A stretch of 64,000 bases of DNA, taken from CAVXDY01 sp963760715. GTDB taxonomy: Bacteria; Actinomycetota; Thermoleophilia; Miltoncostaeales; Miltoncostaeaceae. The stretch covers positions 496,001-560,000 of the forward strand of contig CAVXDY010000007.1 in the NCBI GenBank assembly GCA_963760715.1. Reading direction: 5' to 3'. The notes under the pieces were generated by a model that was not told where the DNA came from, ran no database searches, and worked only from the letters and a program-made list of their open reading frames with translations. This document shows positions 15,544 through 24,641 of the stretch, piece by piece (position 1 is the stretch's first letter; every line of letters begins with the position of its first letter). Position numbers and translations under genes: made by a program.

Positions 15544-17874
15544 CTATGCCGCAAGCGCCTCGCCGGTCTGGCGAGCCGGCTCGAGCGCCACCTCGAGCAC
15601 CTCCCTCACGGTCAGGACCGGGTGGATGCGCACCTGCTCGAGCACCGCGGCCGGGACGTCGTCCAGGTCGCGCCGGTTGCGCTCGGGGATGATCACGTCC
15701 GTGAGCCCCGCCCGGTGGGCGGCGAGCACCTTCTGCTTCAGCCCGCCGATCGGCAGCACCCGGCCCTGCAGCGTCACCTCGCCGGTCATCCCGACGTTCG
15801 GCCGCACCGAGCGCCCCGACGCCAGCGACGCCAGCGCCGTGACCATCGTCACCCCGGCGGAGGGCCCGTCCTTGGGCACCGCGCCGGCCGGGACGTGCAG
15901 GTGGATCTCCTGGCCCAGGAGCACGCCGGGCTCCACGCCGAGCTCATCGGGGTGGGCCCGCGTGTAGGACAGCGCGATCCGCGCCGACTCCCGCATGACG
16001 TCGCCCAGCTGGCCGGTCAGCACGAGCCGCTCGCCCGGGCCGTCGGCCGGCATGGAGCTGGCCTCCACGAAGAGGACGTCGCCGCCCGCCCCGGTGACCG
16101 CCAGCCCGGTGGCCACGCCCGGCGTCGCCGTGCGCTCGGCCGCCTCGTGGTGGAAGCGCGGGCGCCCCAGGGCGTCCTGGAGGTCGTCGGGCCCGATCGT
16201 GATCGCGCCCTCGTGACCCTCGGCCACCCGGCGCGCCGCCTTGCGCAGCACCTTGCCGAGCTCGCGCTCCAGGTTCCGCACGCCGGCCTCGCGCGTGTAG
16301 TCGCCGATCACCGACCGGACGGCGTCCTCGGAGACCTCCACCTCGCCCTCGTGCAGGCCGTTGCGCTCGGTCTGCCGGGGAACGAGGTAGCCCTTCGCGA
16401 TGGCGAGCTTCTCGTCCTCGGTGTAGCCGTCGAGCGAGATGACCTCCATCCGGTCGAGCAGGGCCCCCGGGATCGTGTCGACCACGTTGGCGGTGGCGAT
16501 GAACAGGACCTCCGAGAGGTCGAGCTCGACGTCGAGGTAGTGGTCGCGGAAGCTGTGGTTCTGGGCGGGGTCGAGCACCTCGAGCAGGGCCGAGGAGGGG
16601 TCGCCGCGCCAGTCGGCGCCGACCTTGTCGACCTCGTCGAGCATGATCACCGGGTTGACGGTGCCGGCCTCCCGCAGCGCCCGCACGAGCCGGCCCGGCA
16701 GCGCGCCGACGTACGTCCGCCGGTGCCCGCGGATCTCGGCCTCGTCGCGGATGCCGCCCAGGCTGATGCGCGAGAACTCGCGCCCCAGCGCCCGGGCGAT
16801 CGACTCGCCCAGCGAGGTCTTGCCCGTGCCGGGGGGTCCGACCAGGGTCAGGATGACCCCGCTGCGGCCCTCGTCCATCTCGCGCTCGCGGCGCAGCCGG
16901 CGCACGGCGAGGTACTCCAGGATGCGCTCCTTGACCTCGTCGAGCCCCGCGTGGTCGGTGTCCAGCACCTCGCGCGCGGCGGCCACGTCCAGGTGCTCCT
17001 CGGAGCGCTTGTTCCAGGGCAGGGACAGCATCCACTCGAGGTAGGTCCGGATCATCCCGGCCTCGGCGCCGTCGGGCTGGCGCTCGAGCCGGCCGAGCTC
17101 GCGCTCGGCCTCGGTGCGGGCGGCCTCCGGCATGTCGGCCTCGGCGATGCGGGTGGCCCAGTCCTCGTTCGCGTCGCCGTCCTCGCCCAGCTCCTTGCGG
17201 ATGGCGGCGAGCTGACGCCGCAGCAGCATCTCGCGCTGCGTCTGGTCGAGGTCCTCGGCCACGTCGTCGCGGATGCGCCGGCGCAGGCTGGCGTCGGCCA
17301 GCCGCTCGCGCTGGGCCTCGATCGCCACCCTCAGGCGGGCGATCACGTCGGTCGTCTCGAGCAGCTCCAGCTTGCGCTCGAGAGAGATCTCGGGGGCGTA
17401 GCCGGCCGTGTCGGCCAGCTGGCCCGGGTGCCTGATGCTGGAGAGGAAGTGCGCAACCCGGCCGCGATCACCGCGCAGGTCGGCGACCTCCTCGACCAGC
17501 GCGCGGTACTCGCGCGCCAGCTCGTGGGCCTCGGCGCCGGGGTCGTCGGGGTCCGGCAGCTCGCGCACGGACAGGCGCAGGCCGGCCTCTTCGCCGCTCG
17601 CGGCGGGGCCCAGCTCGGCGCGGTGGACGGCCTCCACGGCCACCCCGCGCGTGCCGTCCGGCAGGTTCACCTCGCCCATCACCGCGGCGATCGCGCCGTA
17701 CGAGGCGAACCGGCCCTCGATGCGCGGCACGAGCACGATGCGCCCCTCCACGGCGCCGTCGAGCGCCTCCGCCTGCTCCTGCGTCGTGACCGGGAAGGTC
17801 ACGCTCATGCCCGGAAGCACCACCGCGTCGTCAAGGGGGAGGACGGGAAGGATGGTGCGCTCGTCCTGGTTCAT
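15544..17874 (-). CDS. lon: ATP-dependent protease Lon
   Basis: A 776-residue Lon (LonA type): an N-terminal substrate-recognition domain (RTILPVLPLDDAVVLPGM onward), an AAA+ module and a C-terminal serine-lysine protease domain. Walker A is GPPGTGKT at residues 346-353 and Walker B is IMLDEVDK near 413. The catalytic dyad is Ser672 in PKDGPSAGV and Lys715 in GGLKQK. It degrades misfolded and regulatory proteins in the cytosol. The ATG at 17874 follows a GGGAG motif. Two matched palindromes at 17908-17954 lie just upstream and probably control it. The HxlR gene follows after 25 bases. Length and motifs are complete. Confidence 0.97.
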   Translation of the reverse strand: MNQDERTILPVLPLDDAVVLPGMSVTFPVTTQEQAEALDGAVEGRIVLVPRIEGRFASYGAIAAVMGEVNLPDGTRGVAVEAVHRAELGPAASGEEAGLRLSVRELPDPDDPGAEAHELAREYRALVEEVADLRGDRGRVAHFLSSIRHPGQLADTAGYAPEISLERKLELLETTDVIARLRVAIEAQRERLADASLRRRIRDDVAEDLDQTQREMLLRRQLAAIRKELGEDGDANEDWATRIAEADMPEAARTEAERELGRLERQPDGAEAGMIRTYLEWMLSLPWNKRSEEHLDVAAAREVLDTDHAGLDEVKERILEYLAVRRLRREREMDEGRSGVILTLVGPPGTGKTSLGESIARALGREFSRISLGGIRDEAEIRGHRRTYVGALPGRLVRALREAGTVNPVIMLDEVDKVGADWRGDPSSALLEVLDPAQNHSFRDHYLDVELDLSEVLFIATANVVDTIPGALLDRMEVISLDGYTEDEKLAIAKGYLVPRQTERNGLHEGEVEVSEDAVRSVIGDYTREAGVRNLERELGKVLRKAARRVAEGHEGAITIGPDDLQDALGRPRFHHEAAERTATPGVATGLAVTGAGGDVLFVEASSMPADGPGERLVLTGQLGDVMRESARIALSYTRAHPDELGVEPGVLLGQEIHLHVPAGAVPKDGPSAGVTMVTALASLASGRSVRPNVGMTGEVTLQGRVLPIGGLKQKVLAAHRAGLTDVIIPERNRRDLDDVPAAVLEQVRIHPVLTVREVLEVALEPARQTGEALAA

Positions 17875-17907
17875 GCTGGCTCCCGCGGGAAGATGGTCGA
17901 AAGTGAC

Positions 17908-17954
17908 GGTTACCGTTCGTAACTTGCCACAGCGGAAGGTTACCCCTCGTAACC
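17908..17954. promoter_or_regulatory. Twin GTTAC-N5-GTAAC palindromes upstream of lon
   Basis: GGTTAC-N5-GTAAC at 17908-17923 and GGTTAC-N5-GTAACC at 17938-17954 are two copies of one inverted repeat, exactly 30 bases apart, close to three helical turns. They lie 34-80 bases before the lon ATG and also within 55-100 bases of the divergent VOC gene. The sequence differs from the HspR element and from the ClgR consensus as I know them, though it shares ClgR's 5-base spacer. Confidence 0.55.
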
Positions 17955-18005
17955 AATGCCCGCAAGGCCGGCCCGGCGGGCCCTCCCGGCCGGTATAACG
18001 AGCCC

Positions 18006-18395
18006 ATGCTGACGGCCGACCCCGCGACCTGGGACTGGTCGCGCGCCGTCTTCGACCACGTGCACCTGCGCGTGGCCGACCTGGCGGCCTCCCGCGCCTT
18101 CTACGGCGCTCTGCTCGAGCCGCTCGGCATCCCGCTGCTGCTCGACACGCCGCACCTGGTGGGGTTCGCCAACCTCGCGCTGAGCGACGACGGAGAGCCG
18201 AGCGCGGGCGTGCATCTGTGCTTCATCGCGCCCTCCCGCGAGGCCGTGGACGCCTTCCACGCCGCCGGCCTCGCCGCGGGGGGTCGCGACAACGGCCCCC
18301 CGGGGCCGCGCCCATACGGTCCCTACAGCGCGTACGTGATCGACCCCGACGGCACCAATGTCGAGGCGGCCCACCGGGTGTGGCCGGCCGTCTGA
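18006..18395 (+). CDS. VOC-family (glyoxalase-like) protein
   Basis: A 129-residue vicinal-oxygen-chelate protein. VFDHVHLRVADLAASRAFYG near residue 15 starts the first beta-alpha-beta-beta-beta module with a metal-type His. HLCFIAPSREAVDAFHAAGLAAGG and YGPYSAYVIDPDGTNVEAAH form the second, with another His and a Glu in the usual ligand positions. Members include lactoylglutathione lyases, dioxygenases and resistance proteins; the substrate is not readable here. It stands divergent from lon across the twin-palindrome region. Confidence 0.88.
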   Translation: MLTADPATWDWSRAVFDHVHLRVADLAASRAFYGALLEPLGIPLLLDTPHLVGFANLALSDDGEPSAGVHLCFIAPSREAVDAFHAAGLAAGGRDNGPPGPRPYGPYSAYVIDPDGTNVEAAHRVWPAV

Positions 18396-18426
18396 CGTCT
18401 GGAGGGCGCGGCTAGCCTCTGCGTCG

Positions 18427-19714
18427 ATGCTCCCGGCGCCACACCCGATCGACGAGCGCCCCCGCACCACGGGGCCGGCGCCGGATCCGATCCGGTTGAT
18501 GTGCATCTACGGGCTCGACCCCTCGGCCACGGCCTGGGCTGGAGCCGGGGAGGACGCTCGGGAGCGAGTGGGCGCTCGGGCGCTTCCGCGACCACTTCGA
18601 GCGGGGGCACGAGGCGACGATCCGGGTCGAGGCCGCCACGCCGTGGCGCGACGTCGCCCTGAGCTGGACGCCGGATGGCGCCACCGCACCCTCCGGCCTG
18701 CCCGCGACGCTGCGCCGGCTCTCGCTCGCGACCCCGATGGGGGACCGGCTGCTCGTGGCCGAGATCCTCCTGCCGCCGGCGATCTCGGCATCCGACCTGG
18801 TGGCCGTGCTCCAGGGGACGTGCTTCTACCGCCGGACGATGGCGCTCGACGACGACCCGATCGTGGAGCCCTTCGCGCAGGACGTGCACCAGGTGGTGTG
18901 CATCCCGCCCGGCTGCGCGCAGCTCGACGGCGCGGCGCTGGAGCTCGTGTACCGGGAGCTGGGCGACCACGACCCCGCCCACGCCTCCGCGGGCGAGCCG
19001 GGGGAGCTGAACCGGATCGCCGGAGGGTCGTGCCGCCACGGTCGCGGCGTGACGGTGATGACCGGGCAGTCCTCCCACGTCGAGTACGCGGTGGCGGGCG
19101 TCGCGTGCCACGTGCTGGCGGCCCAGCACCAGCTCCGGTCCCTCCGCGGGAGCGCGGGGCGGCTCCTGGCCGAGGCGCGGTCGACGGTGCCGGGGACCCC
19201 CGAGGACCACCTCACCTGGCTCGCCACGAAGGAGCGCGAGGCGAGCGAGATGCGCGCCGATCTCACGTTCGGGGTCGAGAACTACGCCGACTCGACGCTC
19301 TTCCCCGACATGGTCCTCGAGAGCTACCAGCGGTCGCTGGTCACCCTGATGGGCCTCCACGGCGCCACGGCGGCGTGCGACCGGATGCTCGACCGCCTGC
19401 GCGACCTCCTGCGCGTGCACCGCGCCGACATCGCGGCGGAGCTCGCCGAACGCGCCCAGCGCCGCCGCCGGGCGTGGCTGATCGTCGCGGCCTTCTTCAC
19501 CGTCCTGGTCGCCCCCCTGTCGCTGGCGTTCTCCTACTTCGGCGTCGGCACCACCGACATCGAGGGCGGAAACCGGCACAGCCTGTTCTCGCTCTCGGAG
19601 TTCGGCTGGTTCTGGGCCTCGCTCGCGGGGGCCACGCTCCTCATCGCCGTCCTCGCCGTCCTCGCGCTCATCGACCGCCCCCACCGCCTGTGGCGGAGGG
19701 TGTTCGACTGGTGA
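18427..19714 (+). pseudogene. CorA-like-topology membrane protein, apparent frameshift near 18550
   Basis: Coding character runs through two frames. From ATG 18427 the protein reads MLPAPHPIDERPRTTGPAPD to about GLDPSATAW, after which that frame turns Arg/Pro-rich. The next frame, closed by a stop at 18497 and lacking a start until ATG 18737, reads LGSEWALGRFRDHFERGHEA and continues sensibly to the end. So one indel near 18540-18560 splits the gene, or it is a sequencing error. The product has a long soluble part, a helical stretch, and two C-terminal membrane helices (IVAAFFTVLVAPLSLAFSYF and WASLAGATLLIAVLAVLALI). This is the topology of CorA-type transporters; the GMN motif is absent, so the family call is weak. 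Confidence 0.55.
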
Positions 19715-20445
19715 GCCGGGCGCTTCCCCATCCGCTGATCGTGGGGCACCGGGGGATGACCGGGCGGGCGGAGAACAGCCTGGAGGCCTTCGCCGCGGCG
19801 ATCGCGCTCGGCGTCGACGCGGTCGAGTTCGACGTGCGCCGCACGGCCGACGGGCAGCTCGTGGCGTGGCACGACGACCGGCTGCCCTCGGGCGAGCCGG
19901 TCTCGGCGGTCACTGCCCTCCACGCGCGCGAGACGGTGCCGCAGCTCGCGCTGGTGCGGGAGGTGGCCGAGTCGTGCGCGGACTCCGGGGTCACCCTGCA
20001 GATCGACCTCAAGGAGATCGGGGGCGAGGTGGAGTCGGTGGCCGAGGTGGAGCGGGTCGTGGGCGCCGACCGGTTGTTCGTCACGACGCTGGAGGACGTC
20101 TCGGTGCGGGCGCTGAAGCGCGCCCGGCCCGACCTGCGCGTGGGGCTCAGCCTGGGCGCCGAGCGGCCGGGCGACACCTGGCTGCGGCGGGGCCTCGAGA
20201 TCGTCCCCTGGCGGCGGGTCGCCCGCTGCGGCGCGGACCTGCTCTCGGTGCAGCACCGGCTGGCGTCCCACGGGCTCTTCCTGCAGGCACGGGCGCTGGG
20301 GTTCCCGGTCTTCGTGTGGACCGTGGACGACCCCGCCCGGATGGAGCGGCTGCTGCGCTGGCGCGGCCTGACCGGGCTCATCTCCAACCGGCCCGACCTG
20401 GCCCTCGACGCCCGGCGGCGAGCCCTCGGCGCGGCGGCGAAGTAG
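19711..20445 (+). CDS. Glycerophosphodiester phosphodiesterase
   Basis: A 244-residue cytosolic GDPD. It starts at GTG 19711, overlapping the previous stop by four bases. The catalytic signature is HPLIVGHRGMTGRAENSLEA, with the first His and Arg, followed by DAVEFDVRRTADGQLVAWHD, giving Glu, Asp and the second His. QIDLKEI near 95 adds the metal-binding acidic residue, and VFVWTVDDPARMERLL with GLISNRPDLAL closes the TIM barrel. It hydrolyses glycerophosphodiesters to glycerol-3-phosphate and an alcohol in phospholipid turnover. It is complete and of usual length. Confidence 0.93.
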   Translation: MSRALPHPLIVGHRGMTGRAENSLEAFAAAIALGVDAVEFDVRRTADGQLVAWHDDRLPSGEPVSAVTALHARETVPQLALVREVAESCADSGVTLQIDLKEIGGEVESVAEVERVVGADRLFVTTLEDVSVRALKRARPDLRVGLSLGAERPGDTWLRRGLEIVPWRRVARCGADLLSVQHRLASHGLFLQARALGFPVFVWTVDDPARMERLLRWRGLTGLISNRPDLALDARRRALGAAAK

Positions 20446-20457
20446 GATCCTCCCCTC

Positions 20458-21375
20458 GTGGACCTGCGCCACCTCCTCACGCTCCGTACGGTCGTCAACA
20501 AGGGCTCCTTCTCGCAGGCCGCCGAGGAGCTCGAGATCTCCCAGCCCGCGGTCTCCTTCCAGATCCGCTCGCTGGAGGAGCGCCTGGGCCACCGCCTGCT
20601 CGATCGCAGCGGGCGGCGGGTCTCCCTGACCGAGCCGGGCGAGGTCGCCTATCGCTACGCCCGCCGGATCATCGGGCTCGAGGCCGAGCTGGAGCGCGAG
20701 ATGGGGGAGCTGGGGAGCCGGGTGGCCGGGCCGCTGGTGATCGGCTCCTCCACCGGACCCGGCGAGGTCCTGCTGCCCCGGCTGCTGGGCGCCTTCCACC
20801 GTCTGCACCCGGACGTCCGGGTGAGCCTGGTGGTGAGCGACACCCAGGCCGTGTGCGAGCGCGTGCTCGACGACGAGCTGGAGCTGGGGGTGGTGGGAGC
20901 CGCGCGCCCGCACCGGGGCCTGGTGTTCGAGCCCTTCGTGCGCGACGAGCTGGTGGCGATCGTGCCCCCGGACCACCCGCTCGCGACCCGGGAGTCGGTG
21001 ACCCTCGAGGAGCTGGTGGCCGAGCCGATGCTGCTGCAGCAGGAGGGCTCGGGCGTGCGCTCGGTGGTGGAGGCCGCGATGCGCGAGGGGGGCCTGCGGG
21101 ACCGGGACCTGCACGTGGCGATGGAGCTGGGCCTTCAGCAGTCGGTCAAGGCCGCCGTGCTCGACGGCTTCGGGATCACCGTCATCTCGCGGCTGGCCGT
21201 GGAGCGCGAGGTGGCCGAGGGCGGGCTGGTCGCCCTGAAGCTCGAGGGGCCGGGGCTGGAGCGGCACTTCTTCGCCGTCCGTCACGCCGGCCGCACCCCC
21301 AAGCGGGTCAGCTCGGCCTTCGAGGAATTCGCCCGCTCCCAGCTCGGCGACATGGCCGCCTCGGTATCTTCATAA
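20458..21375 (+). CDS. LysR-family transcriptional regulator of the sulfur operon
   Basis: A 305-residue LysR protein. The N-terminal HTH reads TVVNKGSFSQAAEELEISQP, followed by AVSFQIRSLEERLGHRLLDR. A linker helix follows, then the effector domain from about residue 92 (PLVIGSSTGPGEVLLPRLL onward). It lies directly upstream of, and in the same direction as, a flavoprotein, phosphosulfolactate synthase and ATP sulfurylase. A perfect ATAAGC-N3-GCTTAT palindrome with T-N11-A form overlaps its stop codon. LysR proteins commonly run sulfur operons (CysB, CysL), so it probably activates these genes in response to a sulfur metabolite. Confidence 0.92.
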   Translation: MDLRHLLTLRTVVNKGSFSQAAEELEISQPAVSFQIRSLEERLGHRLLDRSGRRVSLTEPGEVAYRYARRIIGLEAELEREMGELGSRVAGPLVIGSSTGPGEVLLPRLLGAFHRLHPDVRVSLVVSDTQAVCERVLDDELELGVVGAARPHRGLVFEPFVRDELVAIVPPDHPLATRESVTLEELVAEPMLLQQEGSGVRSVVEAAMREGGLRDRDLHVAMELGLQQSVKAAVLDGFGITVISRLAVEREVAEGGLVALKLEGPGLERHFFAVRHAGRTPKRVSSAFEEFARSQLGDMAASVSS

Positions 21376-21386
21376 GCCACGCTTAT
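21372..21386. promoter_or_regulatory. LysR-type palindrome ATAAGC-N3-GCTTAT
   Basis: ATAAGCCACGCTTAT is a perfect 6 bp inverted repeat with a three-base spacer, containing the T-N11-A pattern of LysR-family sites (T21373 to A21385). It overlaps the lysR stop and lies 35 bases before the flavoprotein GTG, with flanking CTTC and GAAG adding partial symmetry. It is AT-rich against the local background. This is a strong candidate site for the regulator encoded just upstream. Confidence 0.6.
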
Positions 21387-21421
21387 TGGAAGCATCGGCG
21401 CGAGTTGGCTAGGGTCCGGGG

Positions 21422-22648
21422 GTGACGAAACCGGCAGAGGCGCGCGCCCACGTGCTCGTGGTGGGCTCCGGCGGCGCCGGGATGTCGGCGGCGCTCAGCG
21501 CCCGGGAGGCGGGAGCCTCGGTCCTGGTGACGACCAAGTCGGCCCTCGGCGCGGGGAACACCGGGCGGGCGCAGGGCGGCATCCAGGCGGCCCTCGGCGA
21601 CGACGACTCCGCCGAGTCGCACTTCGAGGACACCCTCGCGGCGGGGCATCACGCCGCGCGCCCCGAGCTGGTGCGCCGGCTGGCCGAGGGCGGTCCCGAG
21701 GCCATCGAGTGGCTCGAGTCGCTCGGCGTGGCCTTCAGCCGCGACGAGGGCCGTCTGCGCCTGCTGCGCTGCGGCGGCGCGACCCGCAAGCGCCTGCTCC
21801 AGGCCGGGGAGCGCACCGGCGCCGAGATGGTGCGCGCGCTCCGCGCGGCCGTGCGCGCGAGCGGCGCGGAGGTGTGGGAGGCCACCCGCCTCGTGAGCCT
21901 GGCCCCCGAGGGCGATGGCTGGATCGCCACGGTGGCGCCGGGGGGCAACGGGGCGCGGCGCCGGGTGCACGCCGAGACCGTGGTGCTGGCCGCCGGCGGC
22001 GGGCTGCGCGGCGAGGCCGACGCGCTCGGCCTGGGCAGCACCAACCACCCCGACGCGACGCCCGAGGTGCTGCGGATGGCCCTCGAGCTGGGCGCCGAGG
22101 GGCGCGAGCTCGACTCCTGGCAGAAGCACCCCACCGGCTCGGTCTGGCCCGAGGCGCTCGCCGGCTACGCCCTCCCCGAGACGACACGGGGCTACGGCGC
22201 CACCCTGCACGACGCCGGCGGCGAGCGGTTCGTGGACGAGCTGGCGCCCCGCGACGTGGTGGCGCAGGGCATCGTGGACGCGGTGGACGCGGGCCGCGGC
22301 GTCGCCGCCCCCAACGGGCAGATGGGCGTGTGGCTCGACACCCCGGTCATCGACCGCGAGAACGGCCGGGGGTTCACCGCCGAGCGTCTCAAGTACGTGC
22401 ACAACCGCTATCTCAAGGCGGGGATCGACATCACCCGCGAGCGCGTGCTGGTGTACCCGGTGCTCCACTACCGCAACGGAGGCCTCGCCATCGACGACCG
22501 AGCCCAGACCACGCTTCCCGGCCTGTTCGCGGCCGGCGAGATCGCCGGCGGCGTCCACGGCTCCAACCGGCTGATGGGGAACTCGCTGCTGGACACCGTC
22601 GTCTACGGGCGCCGGGCCGGCCGCTGCGCCGCGGAGGTGTCGCGATGA
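21422..22648 (+). CDS. FAD-dependent oxidoreductase of the NadB/FrdA/AprA flavoprotein superfamily
   Basis: A 408-residue flavoprotein. The N-terminal FAD motif is VLVVGSGGAGMSAALSAREA and NTGRAQGGIQAALGDDD follows. Substrate-site landmarks of the fumarate reductase/L-aspartate oxidase family are kept: KHPTGSVWPEAL, TRGYGATLHDAGGERFVDEL, APRDVVAQGIVDAV with the catalytic Arg, and HGSNRLMGNSLLDTVVYGRR. It is about 130 residues shorter than NadB and lacks the C-terminal helical domain. Its neighbours are a phosphosulfolactate synthase and ATP sulfurylase, not NAD genes. An APS-reductase-like (AprA) or other sulfur-linked role is therefore attractive, but no AprB-type ferredoxin is present. The start is GTG 21422. 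Confidence 0.85.
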   Translation: MTKPAEARAHVLVVGSGGAGMSAALSAREAGASVLVTTKSALGAGNTGRAQGGIQAALGDDDSAESHFEDTLAAGHHAARPELVRRLAEGGPEAIEWLESLGVAFSRDEGRLRLLRCGGATRKRLLQAGERTGAEMVRALRAAVRASGAEVWEATRLVSLAPEGDGWIATVAPGGNGARRRVHAETVVLAAGGGLRGEADALGLGSTNHPDATPEVLRMALELGAEGRELDSWQKHPTGSVWPEALAGYALPETTRGYGATLHDAGGERFVDELAPRDVVAQGIVDAVDAGRGVAAPNGQMGVWLDTPVIDRENGRGFTAERLKYVHNRYLKAGIDITRERVLVYPVLHYRNGGLAIDDRAQTTLPGLFAAGEIAGGVHGSNRLMGNSLLDTVVYGRRAGRCAAEVSR

Positions 22649-23475
22649 CCACCCAGGCAGAGACCACGACCACGGCCGGGGGCCCCGCGCCGGACACCGG
22701 CTTCCTGTCGCTGCCCGGCCGCCCGCCGAAGCCGCGCCAGGTGGGCATCACCCACGTCATCGACAAGGGCCTGCCCCTGTCGGCGGTGGAGGGGATGCTC
22801 GAGTCGGCGGGCGGGTCGATCGACATCGTCAAGCTCGGCTGGGGCACCTCGTACGTCACGCGCAACCTGCGGGAGAAGCTGGCCCTCTACGAGGGCTACG
22901 GCATCCCCGTGGTCCTCGGGGGCACCTTCTGGGAGATCTGCTTCTCCCAGCAGAAGCTGGACGACTGGCGGCGCTTCGTGAGCTCGCTGGGCCTCCGCCA
23001 CGTCGAGATCTCGGACGGCACGATCTCGGTGCCCCACGACCTCAAGCTGGAGCACATCGCGCGCCTGGCCCAGGACTTCGTGGTGCTCAGCGAGGTGGGC
23101 TCCAAGGACCTCGAGACCGTGATCGCGCCCTACCGCTGGGTCGAGCTGATCGAGGCGGAGCTGCGCGCCGGCGCCTGGAAGGTCATCACCGAGGCGCGCG
23201 AGACCGGCACCGCCGGCATCTTCCGCGGCGACGGAGAGGTCCGGATGGGCCTGATCGACGAGATCGTCCACGCCATCGACCCGAACCGCCTGCTCTTCGA
23301 GGCGCCCCAGAAGGCGCAGCAGGTGTGGTTCATCAAGAAGTTCGGCCCCAACGTCAACCTGGGGAACATCCCACCAGATGAGGTGATACCGCTGGAGACC
23401 CTACGACTCGGCCTTCGCGCCGACACGCTCCTGAACCCGAGCACGATGGGCAACACGGACGGAGCGGGCATTTGA
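22645..23475 (+). CDS. comA: Phosphosulfolactate synthase
   Basis: A 276-residue TIM-barrel enzyme of the ComA family. Its ATG overlaps the flavoprotein stop (ATGA 22645-22648). Family motifs include RQVGITHVIDKGLPL, SIDIVKLGWGTSYV, GIPVVLGGTFWEICF, HVEISDGTISVPH, VLSEVGSKD, LIEAELRAGAWKVITEARET, and LLFEAPQKAQQVWFIKKFG. The enzyme adds sulfite to phosphoenolpyruvate to give (2R)-phospho-3-sulfolactate, the first step towards coenzyme M in methanogens. The bacterial purpose is open: sulfolactate formation or sulfite fixation. Placement between a flavoprotein and ATP sulfurylase suggests that sulfite made from sulfate is its substrate. Residues 1-25 are a variable Thr-rich extension. Confidence 0.92.
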   Translation: MTTQAETTTTAGGPAPDTGFLSLPGRPPKPRQVGITHVIDKGLPLSAVEGMLESAGGSIDIVKLGWGTSYVTRNLREKLALYEGYGIPVVLGGTFWEICFSQQKLDDWRRFVSSLGLRHVEISDGTISVPHDLKLEHIARLAQDFVVLSEVGSKDLETVIAPYRWVELIEAELRAGAWKVITEARETGTAGIFRGDGEVRMGLIDEIVHAIDPNRLLFEAPQKAQQVWFIKKFGPNVNLGNIPPDEVIPLETLRLGLRADTLLNPSTMGNTDGAGI

Positions 23476-24635
23476 GCTCCGCCCTGACCATCCCCGGCCC
23501 CATCGCTCCCCACGGCGGCACGCTGGTCGACCGCTTCGACGATTCACTGGACGAGGGCGGGGCGCGTCCCCGCGTGACCCTCTCGCCCCGTCAGCAGGCC
23601 GACCTCGACCTCATCGCCGTCGGAGCGATGTCGCCCCTCGACGGGTTCATGGGCCGCGAGGCCTACGAGTCCGTGGTCTCCGACATGCGCCTGCCCTCGG
23701 GCCTCGCGTGGTCCGTGCCGGTGACGCTCGCCGTCTCCCCCGAGGCGCTGGCCCACGTGGGCTCGTCCGACGAGGTGGAGCTGGTCAACGAGACCGGCCG
23801 CTTCCTGGGCGTGCTCGAGGTGACCGACCGCTACGACACCGACCCGGTCCGCGAGGCCCGGCTGGTGTACGGCACCGAGGAGGCCGCCCACCCCGGCGTC
23901 GCCTCGCTCTACGCCCACGGCACCACCTGCCTCGCCGGGCCGGTGCGGGTGGGCGCGCGGCTGCCGCTCGACCCCGGCGCCGTGCCGTTCCTGCTCGACC
24001 CCCGCCGCTCCCGCGAGGAGTTCGACGCCCGCGGCTGGAGGAGCGTCGTGGGCTTCCAGACCCGGAACCCGATCCACCGCGCCCACGAGTACATCACCAA
24101 GGTGGCGCTGGAGACGGTGGACGGGCTCTTCCTCCACCCGCTGGTGGGCGAGACCAAGAGCGACGACATCCCCGCCGACGTGCGGATGGCGTGCTACCAG
24201 GTGCTGATCGAGGGCTACTACCCCCCTGAGCGCGTGGTGCTGGGCGTGCTGCCGGCGGCGATGCGCTACGCCGGTCCCCGCGAGGCGGTGCTGCACGCGA
24301 TCCTGCGCCAGAACTACGGCTGCACGCACTTCATCGTGGGGCGCGACCACGCCGGCGTGGGCAGCTACTACGGCACCTACGACGCCCACCGGATCTTCGA
24401 CGACATCGGCCCCGACGAGCTCGGGATCCAGCCGCTGTTCTTCGAGCACTCCTTCTGGTGCAAGCTCACCGGGGGGATGGCCACCACCAAGACGTCCCCC
24501 GCGGGTCCGGAGGATCGCGTCTTCCTGTCGGGCACCAAGGTGCGCGAGATGCTCGACCGGGGCGAGATCCCGCCGGTGGAGTTCACCCGCCCCGAGGTGG
24601 CCGAGATCCTGATCGAGGCGTACGCGAAGGCGTAG
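23472..24635 (+). CDS. sat: Sulfate adenylyltransferase (ATP sulfurylase)
   Basis: A 387-residue ATP sulfurylase of the Sat/PUA-fold type. It starts at TTG 23472 overlapping the comA stop (TTGA). It carries LDGFMGREAYESVV near the N-terminus, the ATP-binding VGFQTRNPIHRAHEYITK, the GRDHAGVGSYYGTYDAH loop, and SGTKVREMLDRGEIPP. It makes adenosine 5'-phosphosulfate from ATP and sulfate. The adjacent flavoprotein and phosphosulfolactate synthase suggest a route from sulfate through sulfite to sulfolactate. No APS kinase, CysH or sulfite reductase is encoded in this window. A 14 bp stem terminator follows after six bases. Confidence 0.96.
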   Translation: MSSALTIPGPIAPHGGTLVDRFDDSLDEGGARPRVTLSPRQQADLDLIAVGAMSPLDGFMGREAYESVVSDMRLPSGLAWSVPVTLAVSPEALAHVGSSDEVELVNETGRFLGVLEVTDRYDTDPVREARLVYGTEEAAHPGVASLYAHGTTCLAGPVRVGARLPLDPGAVPFLLDPRRSREEFDARGWRSVVGFQTRNPIHRAHEYITKVALETVDGLFLHPLVGETKSDDIPADVRMACYQVLIEGYYPPERVVLGVLPAAMRYAGPREAVLHAILRQNYGCTHFIVGRDHAGVGSYYGTYDAHRIFDDIGPDELGIQPLFFEHSFWCKLTGGMATTKTSPAGPEDRVFLSGTKVREMLDRGEIPPVEFTRPEVAEILIEAYAKA

Positions 24636-24641
24636 GCGTGA

